Below, one piece after another: positions 8,263 to 15,672 of a stretch of DNA of 64,000 bases. The notes under the pieces are model-generated. The model was given only the letters and a program-made list of their open reading frames with translations. It made no database searches and was not told where the DNA came from. The number at the start of each line of letters is the position of its first letter. Positions within the stretch are counted from its first letter, which is position 1. A program made the position numbers and the translations under genes. Source of the DNA: Aedoeadaptatus coxii (GTDB lineage Bacteria > Bacillota > Clostridia > Tissierellales > Peptoniphilaceae). The stretch lies in NCBI RefSeq assembly GCF_903819215.1, contig NZ_CAIJCT010000016.1; one strand, written 5' to 3'.

Positions 8263-10119
8263 GTTGTTGTCTTTTATGCGCTCGGCGGCGCGATAGTATT
8301 CCATTGAGCGATAGTTTCGAATATTTTCTTGTAATGTTTTGTCGTCGCTTACGTTTATATAGGCGCCGTCTTTTCTAACGAGGGGATCGTGATAGACTGT
8401 AACGCCTTTTAAATAGTGATCCTGCATTTGCATCATGGCATCTTTCGGCCAGCCCATGGCGGTGTAAAGGTAATTCATCAAAAGGAAGGGGCTCATATCC
8501 GGTCCTTCGCCTTTAAAATCTTTACCGAGTTTCGCTTTGGCCGCCGGGTTCGCCCAGATGACATAGGGCGTGGTGTAGTAGTTGAGTGTGCCTTCCAGTG
8601 TCGATTGATCCACGTTAATGCCCATGGCGTGGTAGCCGCTTTCCTCTTCCCCGAGCCAGGGTTTGTGGTCGCCGAAAAATACGAGAACCACCGGTTCGGG
8701 ATGTTTTCGCAAGCTGTCTACGAATGCGCCTAAGGCTTTGTCCGTGGCGTAAATATCCGAAAGATAATGGTTTACGATACACCAATTTTTGTCGCGCTCG
8801 CCGTTTAGCGGCTTAAGGTAATCTCTGTCGCCTCTACCGTATTCGGCGTAAGGACCGTGGCCTTGATAGGTGAGGGCGTAGCTGAAGTAATAGTTGCCGT
8901 TTTTTGCCGCCTCATCCAGTCTCTTTTCCACTTCCGGCAGAAAATGATTGTCGCGAGTGTAGCCGTGGCCTTTGTCGATGTCGTACTGCTCTTCGATGGG
9001 CTTGAAGTAGTTTTCATAGCAAAGGTAATCGTCGAATCCCAATCGGGGATTAATGCTGGAGCGATTGTAAAACCAGCCTTTGATCGGGTGGAGCGCCTCG
9101 GTAATGTAGCCGTTGTTTTTCATATAGCGCACATGGGAGTTTACATCTTTTAAATAATTTACGGAGCCGGAATGGTTGGCGCCGGAATAGCCTGTTAAAA
9201 AGCCGCGCTCGGTGTTTACTGTGCCGCCGCCGAAAATATCGGCGACCAAACGGCCGTGAAGGCTTTCTCTTTGAATGCGGTGCAGGTTTTTGTAGACGTC
9301 TTTATAAATGGGTGCTCCCTCGTAAATGCTGAAATCAGCAAAGGATTCCAACATCACCGACACGACGTGTACTTTTTTGTCCTCGGGAATCACCGGGTCT
9401 CGATATTCTTCCCAAAGCATTTCGGCGAGTTTTTTGTCGTAATCTTCCGGCCGATTGCCGAGAAGCATGCGCCCGGTGTATAAAAAAGGATAGACCAAGC
9501 CTTTGGATTGGTATTTTTCGCCGTCGTTGAAAATGTTGATAATGTCGTCGTTTCCTACTTTTTCATAGAGCACGGGGTTAAAGTAAGGGCCGGTGAATCC
9601 TCGAAAGAGCACCGCCGAGAGGGCGAGGGTGGCGAGAAAAGTTCTTCTGCGAATTTTTCCACGCCAGGGCCGGGGATAGAGTTTAAAGAGGGCAAAGGTG
9701 ATGGCGAGGATAGCCACGAGGGATATGACCGCCGGCGGATTGGATGTGAAAATGGAAATGTTGTAATTGCCCTTCATCATCACCGATTCCCGAAAAAGGG
9801 CGATTTCCGGTATCATAAAGGGTTCGTCGCGGTAAATGAGTTTGAATTTTTGCACCACGCCGATGGCGAAGAAAAGCGCCGTCGTCGCAAAAAAGCCCAA
9901 GTACAATCTGCCGCTTAAAGCGTAGATCAGCAAAAAGACGGCGATGATGGGAATAAGGTTCATCGCGAGGAGCAGGGGATCGTTGAAATAGCTCACAAGC
10001 AACGTCCGCTGCATGTCCCCTTCCCCTGATCCGAAAATAAAGGTCATGATCATGATCATGGCGCTTAATAAGCCTAAGATGACAAAAGGTGTGGCTTTGT
10101 TGTTTTTTAATTTTTCCAT
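8260..10119 (-). CDS. LTA synthase family sulfatase (polyglycerolphosphate-type transferase)
   Basis: A 619-aa membrane protein with about five N-terminal hydrophobic helices (residues about 15-190) and an extracellular alkaline-phosphatase-fold domain. LtaS-family enzymes transfer glycerolphosphate from phosphatidylglycerol to build lipoteichoic acid or decorate glycolipids. Conserved elements are the metal-site Glu in VMLESFADF, the GGGTVNTERGF stretch holding the expected catalytic Thr, and FFGDHKPWLG near the C-terminus. The ribosome binding site is modest (AAAGGGC). Whether it makes a classic lipoteichoic acid or another phosphoglycerol polymer cannot be decided. It stands alone between macrodomain and MgtC genes. 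Confidence 0.88.
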   Translation of the reverse strand: MEKLKNNKATPFVILGLLSAMIMIMTFIFGSGEGDMQRTLLVSYFNDPLLLAMNLIPIIAVFLLIYALSGRLYLGFFATTALFFAIGVVQKFKLIYRDEPFMIPEIALFRESVMMKGNYNISIFTSNPPAVISLVAILAITFALFKLYPRPWRGKIRRRTFLATLALSAVLFRGFTGPYFNPVLYEKVGNDDIINIFNDGEKYQSKGLVYPFLYTGRMLLGNRPEDYDKKLAEMLWEEYRDPVIPEDKKVHVVSVMLESFADFSIYEGAPIYKDVYKNLHRIQRESLHGRLVADIFGGGTVNTERGFLTGYSGANHSGSVNYLKDVNSHVRYMKNNGYITEALHPIKGWFYNRSSINPRLGFDDYLCYENYFKPIEEQYDIDKGHGYTRDNHFLPEVEKRLDEAAKNGNYYFSYALTYQGHGPYAEYGRGDRDYLKPLNGERDKNWCIVNHYLSDIYATDKALGAFVDSLRKHPEPVVLVFFGDHKPWLGEEESGYHAMGINVDQSTLEGTLNYYTTPYVIWANPAAKAKLGKDFKGEGPDMSPFLLMNYLYTAMGWPKDAMMQMQDHYLKGVTVYHDPLVRKDGAYINVSDDKTLQENIRNYRSMEYYRAAERIKDNN

Positions 10120-10194
10120 TCGCTCGTGCCCTTTCTTTCTATTAATACTCGTATTTTACCACAGGTTCCCCCTATTGCATCTTTTCCCAATAGA

Positions 10195-10219
10195 AAAAGG
10201 CCCTTTCGGACCTTATATG
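10195..10219 (-). terminator. Terminator of mgtC-like gene
   Basis: AAGG-CC pairs with GG-CCTT around TTTC; read on the minus strand it ends in CCTTTTTC. It overlaps the mgtC stop codon. Confidence 0.75.
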
Positions 10220-10968
10220 GCTCCCCGCAAATCGGCGACGCTGACGCTGACCGATTCCACCCCGGGGAGTTTTTGCAATTTTCGAAGGCAATCGTCCATT
10301 CGCTCCCGCGCCTGATGGGCTTCGGGTAAAATGGTAAATTCCAAAATACCTTGATCGCCGATTTCCACTTCTTTCGGCGGCGTGCCGCGGTTAATGTGGA
10401 TGCGAGCCACGAGCATGCGGTGATCGCGCAGGGCATCCTCAATATCTTCTACAAGCCCTTTGGAAAGATCGCGGACAACGTAAAGCTCCAAGTAGTTTTC
10501 TTCCGATGCCGTTCCTACTTTCATAAGGTCTTGTTGCTTGAATTTATCTTTAAAAAGTTTGCGCTCCCAGCGAATTAAAAAAGTCAAGGTAAAAAGGGAA
10601 AGCCCGGCCGTTAAAACGGCTTCTCTATACATTCCTGCGCCGAAGGCAAGGCCGATGGCGGCGCAAACCCAAAGACCCGTCGCCGATGTGAGGCCGCGAA
10701 TGGTGGGGCCTTCTTTTAAAATGGTGCCGGCGCCTAAAAAACCGATGCCGCTTACGACTTGGCAGGCAAGGCGCATGGGATCGTTTCCTACGGTGCCCGG
10801 CGCATATTTTGTGGTGGAAATAATCATAATCAGACAGGCGCCCAGGGTCACGAGGATGTGGGTTCGAAAGCCGGCAGGTTGACTGTGGCGCTCCCTTTCA
10901 ATGCCGATAACTCCGCCTGCCACAACGGCGGAAAGGAGGCGTACAAAAACTTCAAGTGTCGATAACAT
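10213..10968 (-). CDS. MgtC/SapB family membrane protein
   Basis: A 251-aa inner-membrane protein. The N-terminal half has four to five hydrophobic segments with the family pattern GGVIGIERERHSQPAGFRTH and VSGIGFLGAGTI. The C-terminal part (from about residue 165) is soluble with alternating beta/alpha character, as in ACT-like C-terminal domains of this family. MgtC proteins affect magnesium homeostasis and F-type ATPase activity in pathogens; YhiD/SapB relatives have less clear roles. The start ATG at 10968 has only a weak AAAGGT box. It has its own terminator. Confidence 0.88.
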   Translation of the reverse strand: MLSTLEVFVRLLSAVVAGGVIGIERERHSQPAGFRTHILVTLGACLIMIISTTKYAPGTVGNDPMRLACQVVSGIGFLGAGTILKEGPTIRGLTSATGLWVCAAIGLAFGAGMYREAVLTAGLSLFTLTFLIRWERKLFKDKFKQQDLMKVGTASEENYLELYVVRDLSKGLVEDIEDALRDHRMLVARIHINRGTPPKEVEIGDQGILEFTILPEAHQARERMDDCLRKLQKLPGVESVSVSVADLRGAI

Positions 10969-11088
10969 AGCCGCAAGATACCTTTCTATACATAATATGA
11001 CCTAAGATTACATGATCGTCTTAAATTTGTCAACTTTATGACACTCGTCGATAAGCAGATGCTTTTTCCGGAAAAGTTATGGCAACAA

Positions 11089-11110
11089 AAAAGCCGACAT
11101 CCGCCGGCTC
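11089..11110 (-). terminator. Terminator of degV-like gene
   Basis: AGCCG and CGGCT pair; on the minus strand GTCGGCTTTTTTG supplies the U run, 20 bp after the degV stop. Confidence 0.8.
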
Positions 11111-11129
11111 GTTCCATTGTTTATGAAAT

Positions 11130-12032
11130 TTATAGGCTGTGCGGCACGATGGATAGATCGTCGACGACGCCTCCAAAGGTGACGATGGCGATTTCAGGAC
11201 CCGTGTGGGCGCCAATAATACTGCCGACGCGATGGTCTGTAAAAACATTCTCTTCTTTTACGCCCATTTCGTCGATTAAAAATTGCTTAATCGTATCCAC
11301 GCGCTCTTGCCAATCGCCGCCGTAAACATACACTGTTTGATTGGGGTTGAAGACGCCGTTTTCGCTTTTATCGTTCATGTACTGTTTCAGCTTTTTGAGT
11401 AGCCCTTTTACCCCGCGATGAACGTCGATTACTTTTAATTCCCCCGATTCTTTGTTGGTTTCCAAAATCGGGAAAATTTGAAGCATGCCGCTTGCCACCT
11501 TCGTCGCCTTGGACACGCGGCCGCCGCGATGAAGGTAATCCAAGCTGCCTACGGTAAAAAATTCAAAGCTTTCGGTTTTAATTTTTTCGATGTAATCGGC
11601 GATAGCATCTAAGCTTTCCCCGCGGCTTCTTAAAATAGACGCTTTAATGGCCAAGAGCCCTTCGCCAAAACTGGCGGCGTGCGAATCGACGATGCGCAGT
11701 TTGTCGGGAAATTCCTTGTTCAAATCCCGCTCTAAAAGCGTAGCTCCTTCCCATGTACCGGACAGGGCCGAGGACAGGGCGATATAAAGGATCTCGTCGC
11801 CTTTTTCCAAATAGTTGCGGAAAGTAGATTCCATAATGGGAACCGACACGCGGGATGTGGCATAATGCACGCCTGCGCGCATATTATCGTAAAAAGTGTC
11901 CACATCCATGCTGCGGCCGGCTTCAAATTCGTGATCGCCGTCATTTAAGCCGATGGGCAACACCTCTATGTCGTAGGTTTCGCGCATAATAAAAGTTAAA
12001 TCCGCGCCGTCGTCTGTCAAAATTCGTAACAT
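11130..12032 (-). CDS. DegV family fatty-acid-binding protein
   Basis: DegV/FakB proteins bind a fatty acid and present it to the kinase FakA for phospholipid synthesis. This 300-aa protein shows the family plan: N-terminal ILTDDGADL (the usual TDSGADL with Asp replacing Ser), YATSRVSVP for the TSxP motif, ALSSALSGTWEGA, then FFTVGSLDYLHRGGRVSKA, and C-terminal GSIIGAHTGPEIAIVTFGG. Length and order match the family. The ribosome binding site is AAAGGAG. No fakA-like kinase lies nearby, so its partner must be encoded elsewhere. The Ser-to-Asp change in the first motif is worth noting but may be tolerated. Confidence 0.93.
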   Translation of the reverse strand: MLRILTDDGADLTFIMRETYDIEVLPIGLNDGDHEFEAGRSMDVDTFYDNMRAGVHYATSRVSVPIMESTFRNYLEKGDEILYIALSSALSGTWEGATLLERDLNKEFPDKLRIVDSHAASFGEGLLAIKASILRSRGESLDAIADYIEKIKTESFEFFTVGSLDYLHRGGRVSKATKVASGMLQIFPILETNKESGELKVIDVHRGVKGLLKKLKQYMNDKSENGVFNPNQTVYVYGGDWQERVDTIKQFLIDEMGVKEENVFTDHRVGSIIGAHTGPEIAIVTFGGVVDDLSIVPHSL

Positions 12033-12285
12033 CCGATTCTCCTTTTAAGTAATGTATCGATAGGGCGCACATTCTCGGCGCCGGGTTATTTTTATTATTC
12101 TGTCAGTTTAAATATCTTTATTTAGTTTAAATCCTAGACCCTGTAAAGTCAACGAAAAGCCCATTTCTGAATGATCCCGGACTTTTTACACGTTTCATTT
12201 TCACGCTCTGCAGTATGAATAGACCATAAAATGTGAAAGGGCTTCCTTCTCCATTTTAAATACTCTACTCACTAAAGGAGATTTT

Positions 12286-12381
12286 TTGAAACGTTATTTT
12301 AAACCCATCGTACCCCTCGCCCTCGCTTTAATCCTCGCAAGTTGTAGCCAAACCGGCGATGAAAAAGCTAACGACAACTAA
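12286..12381 (+). CDS. Micro-lipoprotein (31 aa)
   Basis: An overlooked small gene: AAAGGAG, five bases, then TTG starting a 31-codon frame that reads MKRYFKPIVPLALAL, then ILASC. The basic start, hydrophobic core and LASC lipobox are a textbook lipoprotein signal peptide; after cleavage only a 12-residue hydrophilic tail (CSQTGDEKANDN) would remain on the lipid anchor. Small hairpins and a terminator follow. The gene is on the opposite strand to its neighbours and has a free-standing intergenic setting. It could be a real micro-protein, a source of a signal-peptide-derived peptide, or the remnant of a longer lipoprotein gene. Confidence 0.55.
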   Translation: MKRYFKPIVPLALALILASCSQTGDEKANDN

Positions 12382-12447
12382 AAAACAGTGGATACGACCA
12401 CAGAATCCACTTGTTAATTGAAAGGGCGACTAATTGCTCGCCAACAC

Positions 12448-12476
12448 AAAAAGCGACCTTCCCGGCCGCTTTTTTA
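12448..12476 (+). terminator. Terminator after the micro-lipoprotein
   Basis: AAAAGCG pairs with CGCTTTT, followed by TTTTTT on the plus strand; it lies between the convergent micro-lipoprotein and the gene at 12483 and probably serves both. Confidence 0.75.
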
Positions 12477-12482
12477 TTGCAC

Positions 12483-12908
12483 TTATTCATAAACTACATA
12501 TTCTACGGAGCCTGTAAAATAGAAATCCAAAGTGATTTCCTTCACTTCCTCGCCCAACCAGTAAAAGCCGTTTACATAATAGGCGCGAAAGCCATCGTAT
12601 TCGCTGTAGACTTCGATAGCGGCGTTCTCTGCAAAACGAGGAAGAAAATCCTCCAGGGTCATTTTTTCCCCTGAAAAGCGCCCCGTATTTTCCACTCTCC
12701 CGAAATCGATTATATAAACATAGGAATCGTCGAAAGAGACATCGGTTATTAAAAGATCGCCGTTCACCCCGTCATTTTTTTCAATATCGGCATAGCCGTA
12801 ATCCATCTTCAAAAAAAGATCGTCTCCACGCCGCTCCATGGCGATGATCCGCATATCGTGGAGGGAAAAACGCTGATCCGGGGCTTTCTTTCGAGTGTAA
12901 TGTGTCAT
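12483..12908 (-). CDS. Hypothetical protein downstream of M20 peptidase
   Basis: A 141-aa soluble protein that I do not recognise. It is rich in aromatic residues and alternating strands, for example YVYIIDFGRV and FRAYYVNGFYWLGEEV, suggesting a compact beta-rich fold. No signal peptide or cysteine motif. It begins 3 bp after the stop of the M20 peptidase gene, so it is translated from the same MFS-M20 mRNA. No function is assigned. Confidence 0.8.
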   Translation of the reverse strand: MTHYTRKKAPDQRFSLHDMRIIAMERRGDDLFLKMDYGYADIEKNDGVNGDLLITDVSFDDSYVYIIDFGRVENTGRFSGEKMTLEDFLPRFAENAAIEVYSEYDGFRAYYVNGFYWLGEEVKEITLDFYFTGSVEYVVYE

Positions 12909-12911
12909 AAA

Positions 12912-14069
12912 TTACTTTGCCAAAAATGTAAGGGCCGTATCTTTAAAGATGCGGATCGTATCCACATATTCATCCAGCTCGATGTACTCATCCACCACGT
13001 GAGCCTGTTGGGTAAGGCCGGGGCCGTAAACCAGGAGCTGAATATCGTCTGAAATATGGATAAAGCGGGAGAGTTCGCAAGTGCCGATCAAGGGCTTTAT
13101 CTTTACGTTTTTATCCGGCGCCGACGCGGTAAGGGCGTCGATTAAGTCGTTTTCTCTCGACGCTTCCGCCGGGTCCAGCACTTGAATGAGTTCCAAGCTT
13201 AACTTTGCCCGGCTTTCGTCGCGATTATTTTCTTCAATGGCTTTTTCCAAAAGGGCGATGGCTTCTTCCGATGCAAATTCCGGCACCGTGCGAATATTGC
13301 CCTTTACCACAGCCTTGTCCGGCACGGAGTTAAATTGCACGCCCCCTTCGATCATGGAAAACACGTTTAACGTGGAGCCGAGATTTTTATTTTGAAGGGC
13401 GGGATCGGCGGTGACTGCATCGAATGCGTCTTGCACCTTACGGATAAAATCCGCCAAAGCCATAATGGCGTTAATGCCGATGTCCGGCATGGAGGAGTGG
13501 GCAGCCTTCCCCGCCGAATGAACCGCATACATAATGGAGCCCTTGGAGGCGAAAATTCCCTGGTTTTCCCCATCGCGCTTCGTGGGCTCAGGGGTGATAA
13601 TGGCGTCTACCTCGTTTAAATAGCCGCCTTCCACTAAATCCAATGCGCCCTGCATGCCCACTTCTTCGCCGACGGTACCGATAAACCAGATTTCCCCGGC
13701 AAACTCCGTCTTCGATTCCATAATATCCAATAGGGCATAAAGACACGCTGCCACGCCGGCCTTCATATCGCAAGTGCCGCGTCCGTACATTTTATTGCCT
13801 TCGATAACCCCTTCAAAGGGCGGATGAGTCCAGCCTTCTCCGGGAGCCACCACGTCTAAATGACCCGAAAAAGCAAAGATCTTCCCCTTTTCATTGCCTT
13901 TTAATTTGACGATCACATTGGATCGTCCCGGATAGGAGTCAATAATTTCCGTCTCCACATTGTCGTAATCTTTAAATAAATCGGCGATGTAGCGGGCGAC
14001 TTCTTCCTCGCCGTCGTTTACCGATTCAAATTGGATAAGGTCTTTTAAAATAGGAATATATTTTTCCAT
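12912..14069 (-). CDS. M20 family metallopeptidase (ArgE/DapE/CPG2-like)
   Basis: A 385-aa di-zinc amidohydrolase. The zinc and catalytic motifs are all visible: SGHLDVV (His ligand and Asp), GRGTCDMKAGVA (bridging Asp), GTVGEEVGMQG (catalytic Glu and ligand Glu), and ITPEPT (Glu). A lid/dimerisation domain with SAGKAAHSSMPDIGINAI occupies the middle. Members deacylate N-acyl amino acids or cleave peptides; the exact substrate (N-acetylornithine, N-succinyl-DAP or another) cannot be read from the sequence. The gene follows the MFS transporter by 11 bp with its own GGAGG, which suggests import and hydrolysis of one compound. Confidence 0.9.
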   Translation of the reverse strand: MEKYIPILKDLIQFESVNDGEEEVARYIADLFKDYDNVETEIIDSYPGRSNVIVKLKGNEKGKIFAFSGHLDVVAPGEGWTHPPFEGVIEGNKMYGRGTCDMKAGVAACLYALLDIMESKTEFAGEIWFIGTVGEEVGMQGALDLVEGGYLNEVDAIITPEPTKRDGENQGIFASKGSIMYAVHSAGKAAHSSMPDIGINAIMALADFIRKVQDAFDAVTADPALQNKNLGSTLNVFSMIEGGVQFNSVPDKAVVKGNIRTVPEFASEEAIALLEKAIEENNRDESRAKLSLELIQVLDPAEASRENDLIDALTASAPDKNVKIKPLIGTCELSRFIHISDDIQLLVYGPGLTQQAHVVDEYIELDEYVDTIRIFKDTALTFLAK

Positions 14070-14080
14070 AAGTGCCTCCT

Positions 14081-15355
14081 TTATTTTTCGCTTTTACCTT
14101 CGAAGGGTTCCGCATTTTTATGGGCAAGGAACCATAAAAAGCCCGTTAAAAGAGCAAAGCCGATGTTAATGAGCCACGCCCAATAGTACGTTCCCGACGA
14201 GTCGAAAATGTACGATACCAAAAGAGGGCCGAAGGCCGCGCCGATTTGAGTGGACGATTGCACAAAGCCGTAAGCTTCCCCGTACATGGCGCGTCCATAA
14301 ATGGAAGATGTGACGAGCGGGGGCAAGACCGATCCCAAGGCAAGTCCGAAGCCGAAGACGAAGGCCACGAGCCACGGACCCCACACTTGCCCGGCAAAGA
14401 GCATGGACACAAAACTAAGTGCCAAGGTGCCGGCGCCGAAAATTAAGGCGTGGTAAATGCCGTATTTATCCGCAATGCGGCCGAGCAAAAGCTTGCCCGC
14501 CACGCCGACTAAAAGATAAATGGACACCACGGTGCCCGCCGTTTGAAAGCCCGCCGCTTCCTGAAGGGCAGGGGGAAATTGAAGAGACGCGCCGTTGGCA
14601 AGGCCGTTCATCACCGAACCCAAGAGCAGGAAAATAAAGAAGCTGCAGGAAAGAGACGCGCCGATGGAAAGGCCAACGTTTAAAGATTTATTGGAATCCT
14701 TCGTATGATCGATAGGCCCTTCGTCTTCTTCTTTATAACCGTAAGGCTTTAAGCCCTTGTCTTCCGGCCGCAAATAAATTAAGAAAAAACCGAAGACCAC
14801 GGCGAGAATGAGAATAATCAGAGCATAGACCCTATAAGACATTCTCCAGCCCACATTGGCGATGAGGCCGTTGACGAGAGGGCTTAAAAGAGCGCCCCCT
14901 GCGGAAATCCCCGACACGGCGATGGACGTGGCGAGGCCCTTTTTATCCGAAAACCAGTTGTTGATGAGCATCATCATGGGAATTTGCGCCGTGGTAATAT
15001 AAGCGGCGCCGACGACGAGACCCAAGGCATAAAAATGAAACTTATTCTGCGCAAGGGAATAGCCGAAAACGGCGAGAGCGAAGGTAATGGCCGCCCCCGT
15101 CCATATGCGCTTAAAATTATATTTCGTAAGAATTACCGAAATCACGGGGCCCAGAAAAATCCCCACGGCTTGGGTAATGGTGCCTGTAAACGAAAAAGCC
15201 GTTCTGGAAAAACCGAGATCATCGGTGACGGCAATCTGCCAGCTGTTGGATAAGGAGTTGACCACGGGCACATACACCCCTAAAACCAAAGCCGCCACCA
15301 CTAAAATAACCCACGCGTAATGGAAACCGCCTTCGCGCTTGACTTCATTCTTCAT
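14081..15355 (-). CDS. MFS transporter, oxalate/formate-antiporter-like (OFA) family
   Basis: A 12-helix major facilitator with 424 aa from the ATG at 15355, chosen because GAGGGGG lies 7 bp before it; the frame itself opens at 15379. Features of OFA-type MFS proteins are the N-terminal HYAWVILVVAALVLG, the RTAFSFTGTI segment after helix 1, and the NNWFSDKKGLATSIAVSG loop between helices 4 and 5. Members carry small carboxylates. The real substrate is unknown; the downstream M20 amidohydrolase suggests an acylated amino acid or similar anion. Confidence 0.88.
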   Translation of the reverse strand: MKNEVKREGGFHYAWVILVVAALVLGVYVPVVNSLSNSWQIAVTDDLGFSRTAFSFTGTITQAVGIFLGPVISVILTKYNFKRIWTGAAITFALAVFGYSLAQNKFHFYALGLVVGAAYITTAQIPMMMLINNWFSDKKGLATSIAVSGISAGGALLSPLVNGLIANVGWRMSYRVYALIILILAVVFGFFLIYLRPEDKGLKPYGYKEEDEGPIDHTKDSNKSLNVGLSIGASLSCSFFIFLLLGSVMNGLANGASLQFPPALQEAAGFQTAGTVVSIYLLVGVAGKLLLGRIADKYGIYHALIFGAGTLALSFVSMLFAGQVWGPWLVAFVFGFGLALGSVLPPLVTSSIYGRAMYGEAYGFVQSSTQIGAAFGPLLVSYIFDSSGTYYWAWLINIGFALLTGFLWFLAHKNAEPFEGKSEK

Positions 15356-15478
15356 GATAACCCCCTCACAACGACACAATCATGATCTTGTTTTATTATA
15401 CCCGTTAAACAAAATAAAACCTATGTTAATTATAATATCATCCTTACCACGATCATATGGTGTTTCGCCATAAAAAAT

Positions 15479-15494
15479 AAGCCCCTTAGGGCTT
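15479..15494 (-). terminator. Terminator downstream of the gene remnant
   Basis: AAGCCC-CTTA-GGGCTT hairpin; on the minus strand it is followed by ATTTTTTA. It ends the transcript coming from the DUF2075-like gene. Confidence 0.65.
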
Positions 15495-15519
15495 AATGTG
15501 TAAAAATTTTAAAGACAGA

Positions 15520-15648
15520 TTACGCATCCTCCATGACATGCTTCCCCCGACTGCCGTCTGCCAAAACATAATACCCGTCGACTATCTCCTCAATACCGCC
15601 GCCAAAAAACCAACCCTTCGATTCTACAAAATCGATAAAGGCATCACG
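15520..15648 (-). pseudogene. Remnant of a small protein gene, start missing
   Basis: On the minus strand a 42-codon frame between an in-frame TAA (15651-15649) and a stop at 15520-15522 reads like real protein: AFIDFVESKGWFFGGG, then DGYYVLADGSRGKHVMEDA. It has no usable start codon and no ribosome binding site, and the region before it is the end of the DUF2075-like gene, so only a C-terminal piece remains. The VESKGWFFGGG stretch faintly recalls YggL/DUF469-like proteins, but this is weak. The plus-strand frame over the same bases is not credible. Confidence 0.45.
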
Positions 15649-15672
15649 TTACGAGACCTTTTTGTTCTAATA

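Noticed and set aside
8416..9918. Several long plus-strand frames opposite the LtaS-like gene
   Set aside because: They are shadows produced by the codon bias of the real gene, with Phe/Val/Gly-rich compositions and no start signals.
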